Shown here one piece after another: positions 35,001-44,139 of a stretch of 64,000 nucleotides of DNA. Position numbers and translations under genes: made by a program. Origin of the DNA: Verrucomicrobiia bacterium DG1235. GTDB taxonomy: Bacteria > Verrucomicrobiota > Verrucomicrobiia > Opitutales > Opitutaceae. The notes below the pieces were generated by a model that saw nothing but the letters and a program-made list of their open reading frames with translations, was not told where the DNA came from and did no database searches. Numbering within the stretch: the first letter of the stretch is position 1; each line of letters opens with the position of its first letter. Where the stretch lies: positions 940,784-1,004,783 of the forward strand of contig DS990592.1 in assembly GCA_000155695.1 (NCBI GenBank), in the 5' to 3' direction.

Positions 35001-35121
35001 CAGTTCCAACAAGAAACACCAAACCCGCCAGTGTAGCGACCAAAACGATTGCAAATCCTTTCTTATTCGCATCATCACGGAATCGAGACAATTGCGATAT
35101 TATCTTGTTTTGTGTATTCAA
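32074..35121 (-). CDS. Verru_Chthon cassette protein A (GspK/PilX-like, large)
   Basis: The 1015-residue product has a short cytoplasmic start, then GFAIVLVATLAGLVFLVGTALVAT, an N-terminal helix of pseudopilin type but without the strict F-T-L-x-E motif. The next helix (YSKYKLLAEDNARLALRSAIG) is the usual alpha1-C. The long rest is exported and beta-rich, like GspK-type tip pseudopilins. Size and gene order match protein A of the Verru_Chthon cassette of Verrucomicrobium/Chthoniobacter. Its start overlaps the C gene by 4 bp. The central part is clearly AT-richer than the flanks (roughly 32.5-34.9 kb), as is common for surface proteins. Confidence 0.86.
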   Translation of the reverse strand: MNTQNKIISQLSRFRDDANKKGFAIVLVATLAGLVFLVGTALVATMQLRTKSIDYSKYKLLAEDNARLALRSAIGDLQEYLGKDTSISYTADALRTNTTTDFKDVAAEEVREAFWTGARNGSSTTWLVTRGFSSTAPAPVPKGTAPSSEVELLGEGTIGSNPLLTVKVPKEPITVSGVDGYGNSAVLTIGNFGYWVGDLGVKGSYAWYDKTNSIDHDEYSGIDNFRKDRLRQLRPAKPKIDFVDTDGSSAGSAFSNPDRIDAFVNDFQFQEEFGDSTTADLENDRYLIDLEKSDFQKHFHDFTPLSKGLLVDTAGGGLKKDLSILTDIGDSNYNSEFLQYSQLAKTASHSEGAYDASEFSVQGEEGGAQLSVCPVVTQFHLNYKLHLVPQTDGSNNLTGSSDLNISFAAAVELWNPFTSSINSSDLRIEVWSSYEVNDESTPEEGDRIILTKQGIPGLLINRQSSLFMNLGGSLIQPKFIVNNKVWRPGEIAAYSGPEPVSSDSNGSFLMKNAIGYEKSSTNRVMVSNVALVLNTLDVDTSSPNHEIIYSFHNGSQNVEVFLILKVYRDSDSMLLAEYKAIPRTDVVEPEGFRYTTYTGDGSGNFGLTYKNAFDVNVEGFEPTFGMTWEIAESGTDLPASYHPLEGRIDYDSLNEYRFPANHPSNLKSNITGATDSFLLGEDVSGDGSVYDLPLLHLPKQELSSSVQLSSAFSTSWVDGLIGGKNASRNSYLDKYFFSTIPQPGSWKVTDPLPNTGYVPLEGSPVNELRNQDSAQHLFVHGMFNIHSTSIDAWAALLKGCPASQHTYWSDYFEELENDANSVLDTELYLFFNLPLGGEDIHSYPTSTPSDDYEKFRSSLRQNVFALTEDEVDLMAGYIVREIRSYVKTNGPINSLEEFVNSEILKRAIAENYFVPDADNSTGTVRLNAGWELAGSPAEFRQSTILNLIAPYISARSDTFLVRAYGDAVDPADPTKIWARAYCEAVVQRVHAMHSDTTLGRKFEVVAFRWLSPSDI

Positions 35122-36155
35122 GTTCCCTCCCTCACGATTACAAACCTTCGAAACAAGCGTGAATGGTTCGCAACAATATCTTCAAAAGCCCCTGAACCAG
35201 ATCCATCTTCAAGCTCACTCAACAAGCGAGCTCCTCTGTTGTCCAAAACGCGAATAAACACCTCGACTGCATCAGGGTAACGCTGATCGGGTTGACCTGA
35301 TGCAGGTAGAGACCAAGTTGACGCAAAGTGAGATCGTTGAGTTGGCACCGGATTGCTTTCATCAAAAGCAGGATAAATGAGCTCCATCCCCGGCGGATAG
35401 TAAGCCGGAGGATTGTCTAGGTTTTTGTAGGCGTATAGTCGTACCCCAAAATCAACTACGTTTTCGATAAGATAAGAAGACAGCGTCGGAGAAACCACAG
35501 AATCAGCATGACCTTCGTACACAGTCCCATTCTTCGTTTGGTAAGCATTAGCCGTAATATCCAACCCTGCCGCCAAGACCTTGTCCTGCCTGACCACAGC
35601 TCGATGAAGAACATAGCGAGGGTCGTCGCCTGTCGCTTTGGATCCAAAAGTATTTCGTCTAATAATCTGATAAGACACTGCATTTACGCTCGGAGAGTTC
35701 GTGAAAAAACGCATCCACATCCCTGCCCAGCCATAGGTATGAGCTGGCTCGTACTCAATAATTTGCCCCCCAGTAGGTGCGGTATAACCAACTGGGAATT
35801 CAGGCCAAAAATCATTGTTGGAATCTCTGCCCGTGTTTAAATTGCTAGGCTTTACCCATCGAGTCGATATATCCGAGCTATCCATATCCAAGGCATCGCC
35901 TGTTTCTCTTAGAGCAGTTACAGCAAACATCGAGATTCCCCGTTCCTGAAATATCGCTGACTCCAAATCACTCACAATTGTGTCAAGGGTGACACTGGCA
36001 TCCAGCTCAAGCTCGGCATTGCTCGATGATTTATTCCACACATCGAGTAAGCTCCTGCTAAAACTAAACACAAAATATGCGATTACCGCAGATATAGATA
36101 TAGCTACGACAAGCTCGAATACCGTGAACCCAGCTATTGATCTTTTACTCTTCAT
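35118..36155 (-). CDS. Verru_Chthon cassette protein C (pseudopilin)
   Basis: I start at MKSKRSIAGFTVFELVVAIS because its ATG overlaps the B stop as ATGA; an earlier ATG would give 28 bp of overlap. G-F-T-V-F-E is the prepilin cleavage site with Glu5, and VISAVIAYFVFSFSRSLLDVW completes the N-terminal helix. The 345 residues match the GspJ-like, larger pseudopilin of the cassette. It would be processed by a prepilin peptidase, not encoded here, and then assembled at the inner membrane. Confidence 0.87.
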   Translation of the reverse strand: MKSKRSIAGFTVFELVVAISISAVIAYFVFSFSRSLLDVWNKSSSNAELELDASVTLDTIVSDLESAIFQERGISMFAVTALRETGDALDMDSSDISTRWVKPSNLNTGRDSNNDFWPEFPVGYTAPTGGQIIEYEPAHTYGWAGMWMRFFTNSPSVNAVSYQIIRRNTFGSKATGDDPRYVLHRAVVRQDKVLAAGLDITANAYQTKNGTVYEGHADSVVSPTLSSYLIENVVDFGVRLYAYKNLDNPPAYYPPGMELIYPAFDESNPVPTQRSHFASTWSLPASGQPDQRYPDAVEVFIRVLDNRGARLLSELEDGSGSGAFEDIVANHSRLFRRFVIVREGT

Positions 36156-36607
36156 TTGCTGTAGATCATCGAAGTCCAAATCTCGTGCTCATAACTACCA
36201 ACAGCTATATCGATCGGCCAGCGAATGCGACCAAGTAATATTCGAGTTGGACCGGTTGAATCATAAGTATAATCTGTCGGTTCGGAAACTCTGACTTCAT
36301 AGAAAGCCCAAGTCGGCACAGTTGAACTTATTTCAATCGTTTTCAAATCTCGGCTAGAATATATAACAGCATCGCCTCCCCCAGAGTACCATGATGGCAC
36401 TGAACTACTCTTGGCTTCTTTGCTAATAGCTGACTCAATTCGCCCGATCAGATCAGGAATATCGCTATACTTAGACGAAACTGCACTATTCTTGAGAGTC
36501 AGTACAGCAATACCAAACGCAGGAACTGCGATCAAGGCAAGCATTGCCAGAGCGATCACAACCTCCAATAGAGTGAATGCTTTCTTTCTAGTTTTCCTCA
36601 CCCTCAT
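36152..36607 (-). CDS. Verru_Chthon cassette protein B (pseudopilin)
   Basis: The 151-residue product begins RKTRKKAFTLLEVVIALAML, a textbook type IV prepilin leader with the cleavage before F-T-L-L-E. The C-terminal part is a small beta domain (WAFYEVRVSEPTDY, ILLGRIRWPIDIA). It corresponds to the GspI-like minor pseudopilin. Its start overlaps the end of gene D by 20 bp. Confidence 0.87.
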   Translation of the reverse strand: MRVRKTRKKAFTLLEVVIALAMLALIAVPAFGIAVLTLKNSAVSSKYSDIPDLIGRIESAISKEAKSSSVPSWYSGGGDAVIYSSRDLKTIEISSTVPTWAFYEVRVSEPTDYTYDSTGPTRILLGRIRWPIDIAVGSYEHEIWTSMIYSK

Positions 36608-37361
36608 CCTCTTCGTCCTGAGCAGTTTTCATTTTACTTTCGTAGTAAGCGACATCTGGAATTCGAAATAACGCGCCCGTTCGCTTGACGCCTAAGCCCA
36701 ATGCGGTTTCGTGATCGGAGAATATAAGACTAGCTCCACTTCTGCTCGCCTGACCTACTACAAAATAATTGGTAATCGGAGCGCTTCCACTTCCATCCGT
36801 TGTAGCCGTCTCCAATCGACCATCAGGGCTAAACTGCCAGACGAGCCAACTTGGCATACCAGCAGCATCTGGAGCCACGCTCAGAGCAGCAGGGTACTCG
36901 TAGCCATATACAGAGGCAGCTCCCCCGATTTCTTGATCACAAATGCCCATGTGTGGCTCCGAACTACTCCCCCACCCGGAAAAAACGACACCTGAAGCGC
37001 CTCGAGGAACAACATAAGATCCTTTGGGAAAATAGATCCCGCGATCCACGGCCAACCAATTTCCCGGCGTATCAGGATCCTCAATCATGACACCAACATA
37101 TCTCAAAAACCTGTCCGCATCTGTTTCGTCGAAATTCACGAGCAAGCGAGCCGACTGCCCATTCATGATCGCCTGCGTGCGGGCCACGCGCACGGCATCA
37201 CTTAATAGTTCAATTGATTTCTGCACGCTGCGGCTATCGCTATACCCAACTTTATGATACGCAACGGCAGCGAGAATAGTGATGATGGACATGCTCACCA
37301 ACAGCTCAAACAAAGTAAAAGCCCTAAATAGGCTTCCCTGCCTGAATGAAGTTCTGTTCAT
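36588..37361 (-). CDS. Verru_Chthon cassette protein D (pseudopilin, GspH-like)
   Basis: The 257-residue product has the leader QGSLFRAFTLFELLVSMSII with cleavage before F-T-L-F-E. The segment VQKSIELLSDAVRVARTQAI is typical of GspH/FimT-like minor pilins, and the C-terminus is acidic (QDEEDEGEEN). Its ATG overlaps the stop of the upstream GspG-like gene by 4 bp (ATGA). The protein would form part of a pseudopilus tip with B, C and A. Confidence 0.87.
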   Translation of the reverse strand: MNRTSFRQGSLFRAFTLFELLVSMSIITILAAVAYHKVGYSDSRSVQKSIELLSDAVRVARTQAIMNGQSARLLVNFDETDADRFLRYVGVMIEDPDTPGNWLAVDRGIYFPKGSYVVPRGASGVVFSGWGSSSEPHMGICDQEIGGAASVYGYEYPAALSVAPDAAGMPSWLVWQFSPDGRLETATTDGSGSAPITNYFVVGQASRSGASLIFSDHETALGLGVKRTGALFRIPDVAYYESKMKTAQDEEDEGEEN

Positions 37362-37903
37362 TTCGCTATTACCTCATCCCCTGAACCATCCGTTCCATCT
37401 GAGCCTATCGAATAGAGCCTATAGCCATATGTTTCCCAACCACTGTCGTCCGGGCGATAGTCGTAGACATAGGCATTGTCCCATGGATCTAAAATCTTGT
37501 TCTCTGCTTCCGCAGCAATCGGAGGAGGATGGCTTTCGAATGACAAACTAGCGTTATTCAACATCGACTTAACCGCTATTGAATCTCCACTCGGACCGCG
37601 CCACCCATTCAAAGCATTTAGCAAGAACGCATTGCCACCACTCAAGTTAACCTCGCCCGTATTGGTACCAAACGTCGGGATTTTCGGATAATCCCCAAAC
37701 CGCGCCCGATACGCTTCCAGCCCGACTTGGATGACCTGCAGATCCGCTCGGGCCTTGTCCTCCTTGGCGCCCGCCCGCTGCTTGACCAGCACGCCGAAAC
37801 TCACGCTCGCCAATATCCCAATAATCGCCACCACAACCACCATCTCCATAATGGTGAAGGCGGATCGAGCCTGCTTGCTGAAACTGTGGATATCGGGCGA
37901 CAT
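37358..37903 (-). CDS. Major pseudopilin, GspG-like
   Basis: The start is taken at MSPDIHSFSKQARSAFTIME; the frame is open for 62 more codons upstream but that part has no leader character. The cleavage site is A|F-T-I-M-E, followed by MVVVVAIIGILASVSFGVLV. The C-terminal domain has the GspG signature around LDPWDNAYVYDYRP and the Asp-rich end SIGSDGTDGSGDEV, which binds calcium in type II pseudopilins. It is first in the operon, 77 bp after cheB, and so is probably the main structural subunit. Confidence 0.88.
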   Translation of the reverse strand: MSPDIHSFSKQARSAFTIMEMVVVVAIIGILASVSFGVLVKQRAGAKEDKARADLQVIQVGLEAYRARFGDYPKIPTFGTNTGEVNLSGGNAFLLNALNGWRGPSGDSIAVKSMLNNASLSFESHPPPIAAEAENKILDPWDNAYVYDYRPDDSGWETYGYRLYSIGSDGTDGSGDEVIAK

Positions 37904-37980
37904 AGTGGTTCGAACGTATATCACCTCTGCCAGCCAATTGTCACCGGCTCGAGCCAGTTGCGCGCGAGCATCCGCTCGCC

Positions 37981-39105
37981 CTAAGCCTGAGCTTTGGCGA
38001 GAGCGCGAGCCGCTATTTTCTCTAGAGGCAAGGTTTCGTGCACTCCCCCGTGCTTGATCGCCTCGTTTGGCATCCCAAAAACGACGCAAGACTCACGGTC
38101 TTGGGCGATGTTGTAGGCGCCGGAATCCCGCATCTCCTTCATGCAGAGAGCCCCGTCGTCTCCCATTCCGGTCAGGATCACGCCGACGGCGTTTTTCCCA
38201 GCGCTCAAGGCTACCGAGCGAAACAGGATATCGACCGAAGGGCGATGTCGACTGACCAGCGGCCCGTCCTTGACTTCGACCGTATAGCGACTCCCCGCCC
38301 GACGCAGAATCATGTGATGGGCCCCGGGAGCGACGAGCGCCACGCCCGGCTCCACCAAATCTCCGCTGCGCGCCTCCTTGACGCGAATCGGACAGGTCGC
38401 GTTCAAGCGACTGGCGAACGACGCGGTAAAGCCTTCCGGCATATGCTGCACAATAACGATTCCCGGGCAATTGACCGGCATCTTCTCGAGGAAAACCTTT
38501 ATCGCATCCGTGCCTCCCGTGGAGGCGCCGACCGCTATGATCTTTTGAGCCGTCACCGGCACCTTGCCGTAGGAGTTCGCGTTTGGCGGCGGTATGACTT
38601 CGTCAGGCGAAAGCTTGGCACGCGCCACAAATGTGGGCGGAGGCGCGGACTTGCTGGAGCGACTGGAAACCAGCCCCCCCGAACGCGAGCGAAAACGAGC
38701 GACTGCCGCGGAACGGATGACGTCGTGGATTCGCATCTCGAGCTCCTGCATGACCTCCTTGGTCGCGGCTCGCGGCTTCGCGATGATTTCCACCGCTCCA
38801 TTTTCGAGGCATTCGAATGACGTTCTCGAACCTTCTTCAGTAAGGCTGGAGCACATGATCACCGGCAGAGGATGCTGCACCATCAGCTTCTTCAAAAACG
38901 TGATCCCGTCCATGCGCGGCATCTGCACATCTAAAATCATGACGTCCGGCGTCTGGCGCTTCAGCTGGGCAACCGCCTCGAAAGGGTCGGCCACCGCCGC
39001 GCTCACTTCCATGTTCTGGCCGCGATTTACGATATCGGTAAGGATGCGCCGCGCTGTCGACGAATCGTCGACGATCATAACTCGAATCTTAGTAGGGTCG
39101 GACAT
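37981..39105 (-). CDS. cheB: Chemotaxis response regulator / protein-glutamate methylesterase
   Basis: This enzyme removes methyl groups from chemoreceptors to reset sensitivity. The 374 residues comprise a receiver domain (IVDDSSTARRIL, phospho-Asp in MILDVQMPRMDG, Lys in IIAKP), a Ser/Pro-rich linker, and a methylesterase domain. The catalytic triad is Ser in VGASTGGTDA, His in QHMPEG and Asp in GMGDDGA. No receptor, cheA or cheR is adjacent, so it acts with genes elsewhere. It lies upstream of the pseudopilin operon on the same strand; joint control of motility is only a guess. Confidence 0.95.
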   Translation of the reverse strand: MSDPTKIRVMIVDDSSTARRILTDIVNRGQNMEVSAAVADPFEAVAQLKRQTPDVMILDVQMPRMDGITFLKKLMVQHPLPVIMCSSLTEEGSRTSFECLENGAVEIIAKPRAATKEVMQELEMRIHDVIRSAAVARFRSRSGGLVSSRSSKSAPPPTFVARAKLSPDEVIPPPNANSYGKVPVTAQKIIAVGASTGGTDAIKVFLEKMPVNCPGIVIVQHMPEGFTASFASRLNATCPIRVKEARSGDLVEPGVALVAPGAHHMILRRAGSRYTVEVKDGPLVSRHRPSVDILFRSVALSAGKNAVGVILTGMGDDGALCMKEMRDSGAYNIAQDRESCVVFGMPNEAIKHGGVHETLPLEKIAARALAKAQA

Positions 39106-39214
39106 ATGGCAACAGGTGGGAAAGCGTTAACACAAAACAACTAAAGCAAAATACAAGCCTAGTCTTTCCTTTGCGCGAACTTTACGGCTAATTCGCCGGC
39201 TCCTTGAGAATCCT

Positions 39215-40180
39215 CTACTCCAGACCGCAAGAAACTCGCGCTCGCTTGTTGACCACTGAGGCGATCGCGCGGGCCTTTTCGGCTCCCTCGGAGAGCACCT
39301 GGTCCACGTAGTCCAAATTCGCTAGAAGCTCCTCGCGACACTTGCGGGCCGGCGCGAAGTGTTCCCAGTAGCACTCGAAGAGCTTCTTCTTGACGTGCCC
39401 ATAGCCGAATCCTCCGGCTTTGAGCGCCTCCACCGTTTCGAGGTAAGTCTCCTCGTCGGCCACGTGCTTGAGGATTTGGATCGCGATATTCTCCTCCGCA
39501 TCCGGTTTGGGCTCTTCCATGGTGCGACTGTCCATCACCATGCCCATGATGCGCTTCTTGATCGCCTTCTCTTGCCCGAAAATGTCGATCGTGTTGTTGT
39601 AGCTCTTCGACATCTTGCCGCCGTCAGTGCCGGGCACTTTCGCCACTTCCCGACGTATCCGCGGCTCGGGTACGACAAAAGTTTCGCCGTAAAGCTCGTT
39701 GAATTTTGAAGCCAAATCACGCGTCACTTCCACGTGCTGCTTCTGATCTTGCCCCACCGGCACCACGTCCGCGTCGTAGATAAGGATGTCCGCCGCCATA
39801 AGGACTGGATAGGCGAACAAGCCATGGTTTGTCGCTAGCCCCTTTGCGATCTTATCCTTATAGCTGTGGCAACGCTCCAGCCAGCCCATTGGGCAAATCG
39901 TCGAGAGTATCCACGAAAGCTCTACATGCTCGGGCACGTCCGACTGCTTGAAGAGCACCGCCTTCTTTGGATCGAGACCACAGGCGAGAAAGTCGATCGC
40001 CACACGCTTCGTGTACTCGCGACGCAGCTTGGCGTCGGTGAGCGAGGTCATGGAATGGTAGTCAGCGATAAAATAAAAAGCCTCGCCCTGCTCCTGCAGT
40101 TCGATGGATGGCTTCATCATGCCGAAGTAGTTGCCTGCGTGAAGGATGCCCGAAGGCTGAATGCCGGAAAGTATTCTCAT
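39215..40180 (-). CDS. trpS: Tryptophanyl-tRNA synthetase
   Basis: This is a class I synthetase charging tRNA-Trp. The N-terminus RILSGIQPSGILHAGNYFG holds the HIGH-like motif HAGN, and the second signature is GGKMSKSYNNT. MAADILIYDADVVPVGQDQKQHVE is the dimer/ATP region. The length, 321 residues, is normal. It is the third aminoacyl-tRNA synthetase of the window. It has its own spacing on both sides (109 bp to cheB, 61 bp from the beta-helix gene), so it may be monocistronic or paired with the latter. Confidence 0.97.
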   Translation of the reverse strand: MRILSGIQPSGILHAGNYFGMMKPSIELQEQGEAFYFIADYHSMTSLTDAKLRREYTKRVAIDFLACGLDPKKAVLFKQSDVPEHVELSWILSTICPMGWLERCHSYKDKIAKGLATNHGLFAYPVLMAADILIYDADVVPVGQDQKQHVEVTRDLASKFNELYGETFVVPEPRIRREVAKVPGTDGGKMSKSYNNTIDIFGQEKAIKKRIMGMVMDSRTMEEPKPDAEENIAIQILKHVADEETYLETVEALKAGGFGYGHVKKKLFECYWEHFAPARKCREELLANLDYVDQVLSEGAEKARAIASVVNKRARVSCGLE

Positions 40181-40241
40181 GTTTTTTAAAAAAAGGGAAG
40201 ATGCGGGATTAAGAAGCCCGTACCGTACAGTTCAAGCGAAA

Positions 40242-40961
40242 CTAGCCACGACGCTCCCGTGTTGCGGTCTCGCACTTGCAGGTCAAAACCTGGTCAGCCG
40301 GCAAGGTTCCCTTAAAGGGAGTCAGAGGTCCGACCAATGAGCGACGCCCAATAATCGATCCTGGGTTCAGCACCGAATTGCAGCCGACCTCCGCCTCGTC
40401 CCCGACGAGAGCGCCAAACTTGCGCATCCCAGTGTCCACCAATCCTTCCGGCGTTTCCGCCTTAACTGGCTTCTGGTCGAGGCGAAGATTCGAAAGAATC
40501 ACCCCCGCTCCCAGGTGCGAACGGTTTCCGAGCACGGAATCGCCAATGTAAGAAAAATGCGGAGTCTGCACCCCTTCGAGCAATAGACAGTTCTTATACT
40601 CGCAGGAATTTCCCACTACGGACCCAGCGCCGACGATCACGTTTCCGCGAATGTAGGCCCCCGGGCGAATCTGCGCTCCTTCACCGATCCACGCCGGCCC
40701 CTCGATCGAGCAAAAGGCCGGCAGCTCAACCGACTCGTGAATGAAGACCCGCCCTTTTATCGAGACGCCCGCCGGCAGGTCCTGTGGAATCCTTTCTTCA
40801 AATCCCGCTGCAAGGGCTAGCTTGATTTGCCCAATCCACTCCCAAGGAAGCGCATCGTCCGAGAAGAATTTGCCAAAGGGAATACTGTCAGGAAAACGAA
40901 AGAGATCGGAGGCTTTCACGCCCACCACCTTGCAATCCCTTCGCTCGCACTCAAGCCGCAT
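40242..40961 (-). CDS. Left-handed beta-helix transferase-like protein (GlmU C-terminal-like)
   Basis: The 239-residue product has hexapeptide repeats from about residue 75 to 215, e.g. VSIKGRVFIHESVELP, AWIGEGAQIRPGAYIRGNVIVG and VGDEAEVGCNSVLNPGSIIG. This repeat pattern forms the parallel beta-helix of acyl- and nucleotidyltransferases. A short N-terminal domain (FRFPDSIPFGKFF) precedes it. SYIGDSVLGNRSHLGAGVILSN is very close to the acetyl-CoA-binding part of GlmU, but the N-terminal nucleotidyltransferase domain is absent. It is probably an acetyltransferase or sugar-phosphate-modifying enzyme; the exact substrate is open. Confidence 0.86.
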   Translation of the reverse strand: MRLECERRDCKVVGVKASDLFRFPDSIPFGKFFSDDALPWEWIGQIKLALAAGFEERIPQDLPAGVSIKGRVFIHESVELPAFCSIEGPAWIGEGAQIRPGAYIRGNVIVGAGSVVGNSCEYKNCLLLEGVQTPHFSYIGDSVLGNRSHLGAGVILSNLRLDQKPVKAETPEGLVDTGMRKFGALVGDEAEVGCNSVLNPGSIIGRRSLVGPLTPFKGTLPADQVLTCKCETATRERRG

Positions 40962-41010
40962 TTATCAGACCAGCCCTGGGCCGATCAAGCAGTCCCCATC
41001 TTCCAAATAC

Positions 41011-41041
41011 AAAAAAAAGGCCTCCCCGCAAAAGGGAGGCC
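41011..41041 (-). terminator. Terminator after the tRNA-Gly pair
   Basis: The 8-bp perfect stem GGCCTCCC / GGGAGGCC is followed on the minus strand by eight T (41011-41018). Confidence 0.9.
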
Positions 41042-41048
41042 AAAAAAG

Positions 41049-41124
<76 letters not shown>

Positions 41125-41169
41125 ATTAATGAGTGGACCGCGCTTCTTCCTCGAAACTTGAAGAAAAAG

Positions 41170-41245
<76 letters not shown>

Positions 41246-41371
41246 CTCATTAAAGAGGTGCGTCAGAATCCATTTCAAAACCTCCAAGTCAACAGAAAAT
41301 TGACCAAAAAACCGCCGCTCTTTCAACAGGCTCGCCCCTTTCGCGCGGCCCTTGACAAAGGCCTTCAGCCG

Positions 41372-42736
41372 CTATCGGTCAAGGACATCCAACTCCGGCC
41401 ACTGCTGGAGCTTTCGGTGCAAAGTCCGGCGAGAGATGCCGAGCAAGGCCGCCGCTTTCGTGCGATTCCCGCGCGCGTCCGCCAGAGCCTCCCGCAACAG
41501 CCGCTTCTCGTTCTCTCCCTTGTCTAACGGAGAGACGATTTTGCCGGAGCCGTCGATCGACGGACTTTCCCCGCGAAATTTCGCCTCCAAGTCGTAGTCA
41601 TGAATCACCCCGCCGCGATGCAGCACCACCGCGTTCTCGGCGAAATTCCGCAGCTCGCGAATATTGCCCGGCCAGCTGTAGCGCCGCAGAGCCTGCATCG
41701 CTCCAGACTCCAAGGTCGGCGGTTCGATTCCATTCTCCTCGGCAAACTCGTCGAGAAAGTGACTCAAAAGCTGAGGCAGATCCTCTGTGCGGTCGCGCAG
41801 GGCGGGCATCTGAATCTGCACCACATTCAAACGATAATAAAGATCCTCGCGAAAGGTGCCTTCCTTGCTCATCGCCAGCAGATCGCGATTCGTCGCCGCG
41901 ACCAGCCGCGTATCCACCTTGATCTGCTTTGAACTGCCGATTCGCTCGAACGTCCGCTGTTCGAGAAACCGCAGCAGCTTCACCTGAGTGGAAAGATTGA
42001 TCTCCCCGATTTCATCGAGAAACAAAGTGCCCCCTTCCGCCATCTCGAATCGACCGATCCGCCGCTCCGTCGCCCCGGTAAACGAGCCCTTCTCATGGCC
42101 AAACAATTCGCTCTCAAGCAGGTTCGCCGGCAAGGCCGCGCAATGCACCGGCACGAAAGGCCCCTTCGCTCGGTTGCTGTTCTGGTGAATCGCCTGGGCA
42201 ATCAACTCCTTGCCCGTCCCCGTTTCGCCGCCGATCAACACGCTTGCCTTAGACGGCGCCACCAGCTTCACGCGTTCGATCACCTTCATCAACTCCGGCG
42301 AATTCCCCACAATTCCCTCAAAGCTGAACTTCACGTCCAGTCGTTCGTGCAACTGCGCCACCTCAGTCTCAAGATTCTTGGACTTGAGGGCTCGCTTGAT
42401 CAGAATCTCCAGCTTCTCGATGTTGACCGGCTTGGTCAGGAAATCGTAAGCGCCGCGCTTCATGGCCTCCACCGCCGAATCCACGTCGCCATAGGCTGTC
42501 ATCATTATCACCGGCGGGCGATTGGACAATGCGAGGGCCTTGTCGATCACCTTCATACCCGACTTACCCGGCATGCGAAGATCCGTCAGAACGATATCGA
42601 AAGACTCCGCCTCCATAAGCGTGAACGCCTGCTCGGCGTTCTCAGCTAGATAGACGTCGTACTGATCCTCCAGCACCTGCATCAATCCCTCACGGGTATG
42701 CCGCTCGTCGTCAACAATGAGAATAGTTGGCACCAT
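41372..42736 (-). CDS. Sigma-54-dependent response regulator (NtrC family)
   Basis: I start at [18 protein letters not shown]; the longer frame adds 12 residues of no character. The layout is receiver (IVDDE, phospho-Asp in [10 protein letters not shown], Lys in FLTKPVN), then AAA+ domain with Walker [17 protein letters not shown]. The sigma-54 loop is GSFTGA (usually GAFTGA), Walker B is [10 protein letters not shown], and [16 protein letters not shown] follows. A Fis-type HTH at the C-terminus ([21 protein letters not shown]) ends it. The 454 residues are typical. It activates sigma-54 promoters with the kinase encoded 60 bp upstream. Confidence 0.95.
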   Translation of the reverse strand: MVPTILIVDDERHTREGLMQVLEDQYDVYLAENAEQAFTLMEAESFDIVLTDLRMPGKSGMKVIDKALALSNRPPVIMMTAYGDVDSAVEAMKRGAYDFLTKPVNIEKLEILIKRALKSKNLETEVAQLHERLDVKFSFEGIVGNSPELMKVIERVKLVAPSKASVLIGGETGTGKELIAQAIHQNSNRAKGPFVPVHCAALPANLLESELFGHEKGSFTGATERRIGRFEMAEGGTLFLDEIGEINLSTQVKLLRFLEQRTFERIGSSKQIKVDTRLVAATNRDLLAMSKEGTFREDLYYRLNVVQIQMPALRDRTEDLPQLLSHFLDEFAEENGIEPPTLESGAMQALRRYSWPGNIRELRNFAENAVVLHRGGVIHDYDLEAKFRGESPSIDGSGKIVSPLDKGENEKRLLREALADARGNRTKAAALLGISRRTLHRKLQQWPELDVLDR

Positions 42737-42795
42737 TTGACCAAACGCTGACCTAATCCAAACAAAGGTCAAGTGTGCAGATTTGTCTCACTAGT

Positions 42796-43965
42796 CTAAC
42801 CCTCCAGCATCCTTAGCTTCCGATTTCGCTTCGGAAGCTCTAGAGTCACCACCGTTCCGATCCCTTCCTGGCTGTCGATCCCGACCTGGCCCCCGTGACC
42901 ACGTATGATGCGTTGCACAATCATAAGGCCCAGACCAGACCCTTCTCTTTTCGTTGTGTGATAAGGCTGGAAAACACGGGATAAATCCGACTTTCGAATC
43001 CCCCCTCCCGAATCGCCAAACCTGAGGTAAATCCGCTCCTCATCCGAGCGAGATACGATCTTTAGCGAACCTCCCGGCTGCATCGCCTCCATCGCATTCT
43101 TAATCAAATTGAAAAAGACCTGCTTCATCTGGTTTCGATCAGCCCGCACGATAGGGGCCTCGGTTACCACCTCCACTTCTACCGAAATACCGCGGTCGTT
43201 CAGCTCCGATCCCACTACTTCCAGCACCTCTTCCAGAACAAGGCTCAAATCCAGCACCTGGAAATCCGGATCCTGAGGCCGAATCGCCTCCAGAAAATTC
43301 TTAATAATCCCGTCGAGCCGCTCCACCTCTCCCCGACAGACATCTAGCGAATTCCCAAGCTTTTCGGAAGCAGGCGTAGCCTCCAGCTTCTTGAGCTGGC
43401 GCTCCATCAGCTGCAAATGAATCGTAAGCGAATTCAGCGGATTTCCCAGCTCGTGCGCCACGCCGGCCGCCAGCAATAGAATCGAAGCGATCTTTTCCGA
43501 TTCGATCGTCTCTTCCTTGGTAATCTTCTCGCTCGTGATGTCTGACAACATCACCACGAACTGCTTGTCCTCATCGCCTACCGGCTCCTTGAACGGCAGA
43601 AAATAGATGCGAACGTACCGCTGCTCTGGATAAGTTAGCTCCAACTCGCGAGAACTGATCGAATCCCGCAGCGGCTCCCCTTCCTTCAGCCCCAGCGAAT
43701 CCCGAAGCCCCGGGATGAGACGCCATAAGATCGACGCCCCAAGATCGTTCTCGTTTAAGCCAATCATGCTCTGACCCGACTCGTTCGCGTACTGAACAAC
43801 GCCGTCCTCATCCACCACAAGAATACCTTCCAAAGCCGTATTAAAAACCGTCTCCAGATAAGCGCGCTCGCGAGCCAACTTTTGAGCAAGATTCGTCAGA
43901 TTGATCGCATCGAGACTTTCGATACGGCCCAGCACGCGGTCGAGTGATGATTCTTTCTTAGCCAT
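42796..43965 (-). CDS. PAS-domain histidine kinase (NtrB/AtoS-like)
   Basis: The 389-residue soluble kinase has an N-terminal helix region with [20 protein letters not shown] entering a PAS domain ([23 protein letters not shown]). The phospho-His is in [20 protein letters not shown], followed by [22 protein letters not shown] and GSGLGLMIV. No membrane helix is present. It is the partner of the NtrC-type regulator encoded next to it, sensing an intracellular cue through the PAS fold. The spacer to the next divergent gene (174 bp) holds the promoter. Confidence 0.94.
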   Translation of the reverse strand: MAKKESSLDRVLGRIESLDAINLTNLAQKLARERAYLETVFNTALEGILVVDEDGVVQYANESGQSMIGLNENDLGASILWRLIPGLRDSLGLKEGEPLRDSISSRELELTYPEQRYVRIYFLPFKEPVGDEDKQFVVMLSDITSEKITKEETIESEKIASILLLAAGVAHELGNPLNSLTIHLQLMERQLKKLEATPASEKLGNSLDVCRGEVERLDGIIKNFLEAIRPQDPDFQVLDLSLVLEEVLEVVGSELNDRGISVEVEVVTEAPIVRADRNQMKQVFFNLIKNAMEAMQPGGSLKIVSRSDEERIYLRFGDSGGGIRKSDLSRVFQPYHTTKREGSGLGLMIVQRIIRGHGGQVGIDSQEGIGTVVTLELPKRNRKLRMLEG

Positions 43966-44139
43966 TTGAGAAAACGCTACAGCTTAAGTCTTTAGAACGG
44001 TATCCAAGAATTTGGCAAACCTTCCCTTGGAATGCCGCGCAAGGCGGTAAAACGAGGATTCACCGCCAACAACCTTAAGACTAGCGCCACTCCTGCTTGA
44101 TTTATGCAAAACCTATCCCTTATGTCTCTCGCGATTTAT

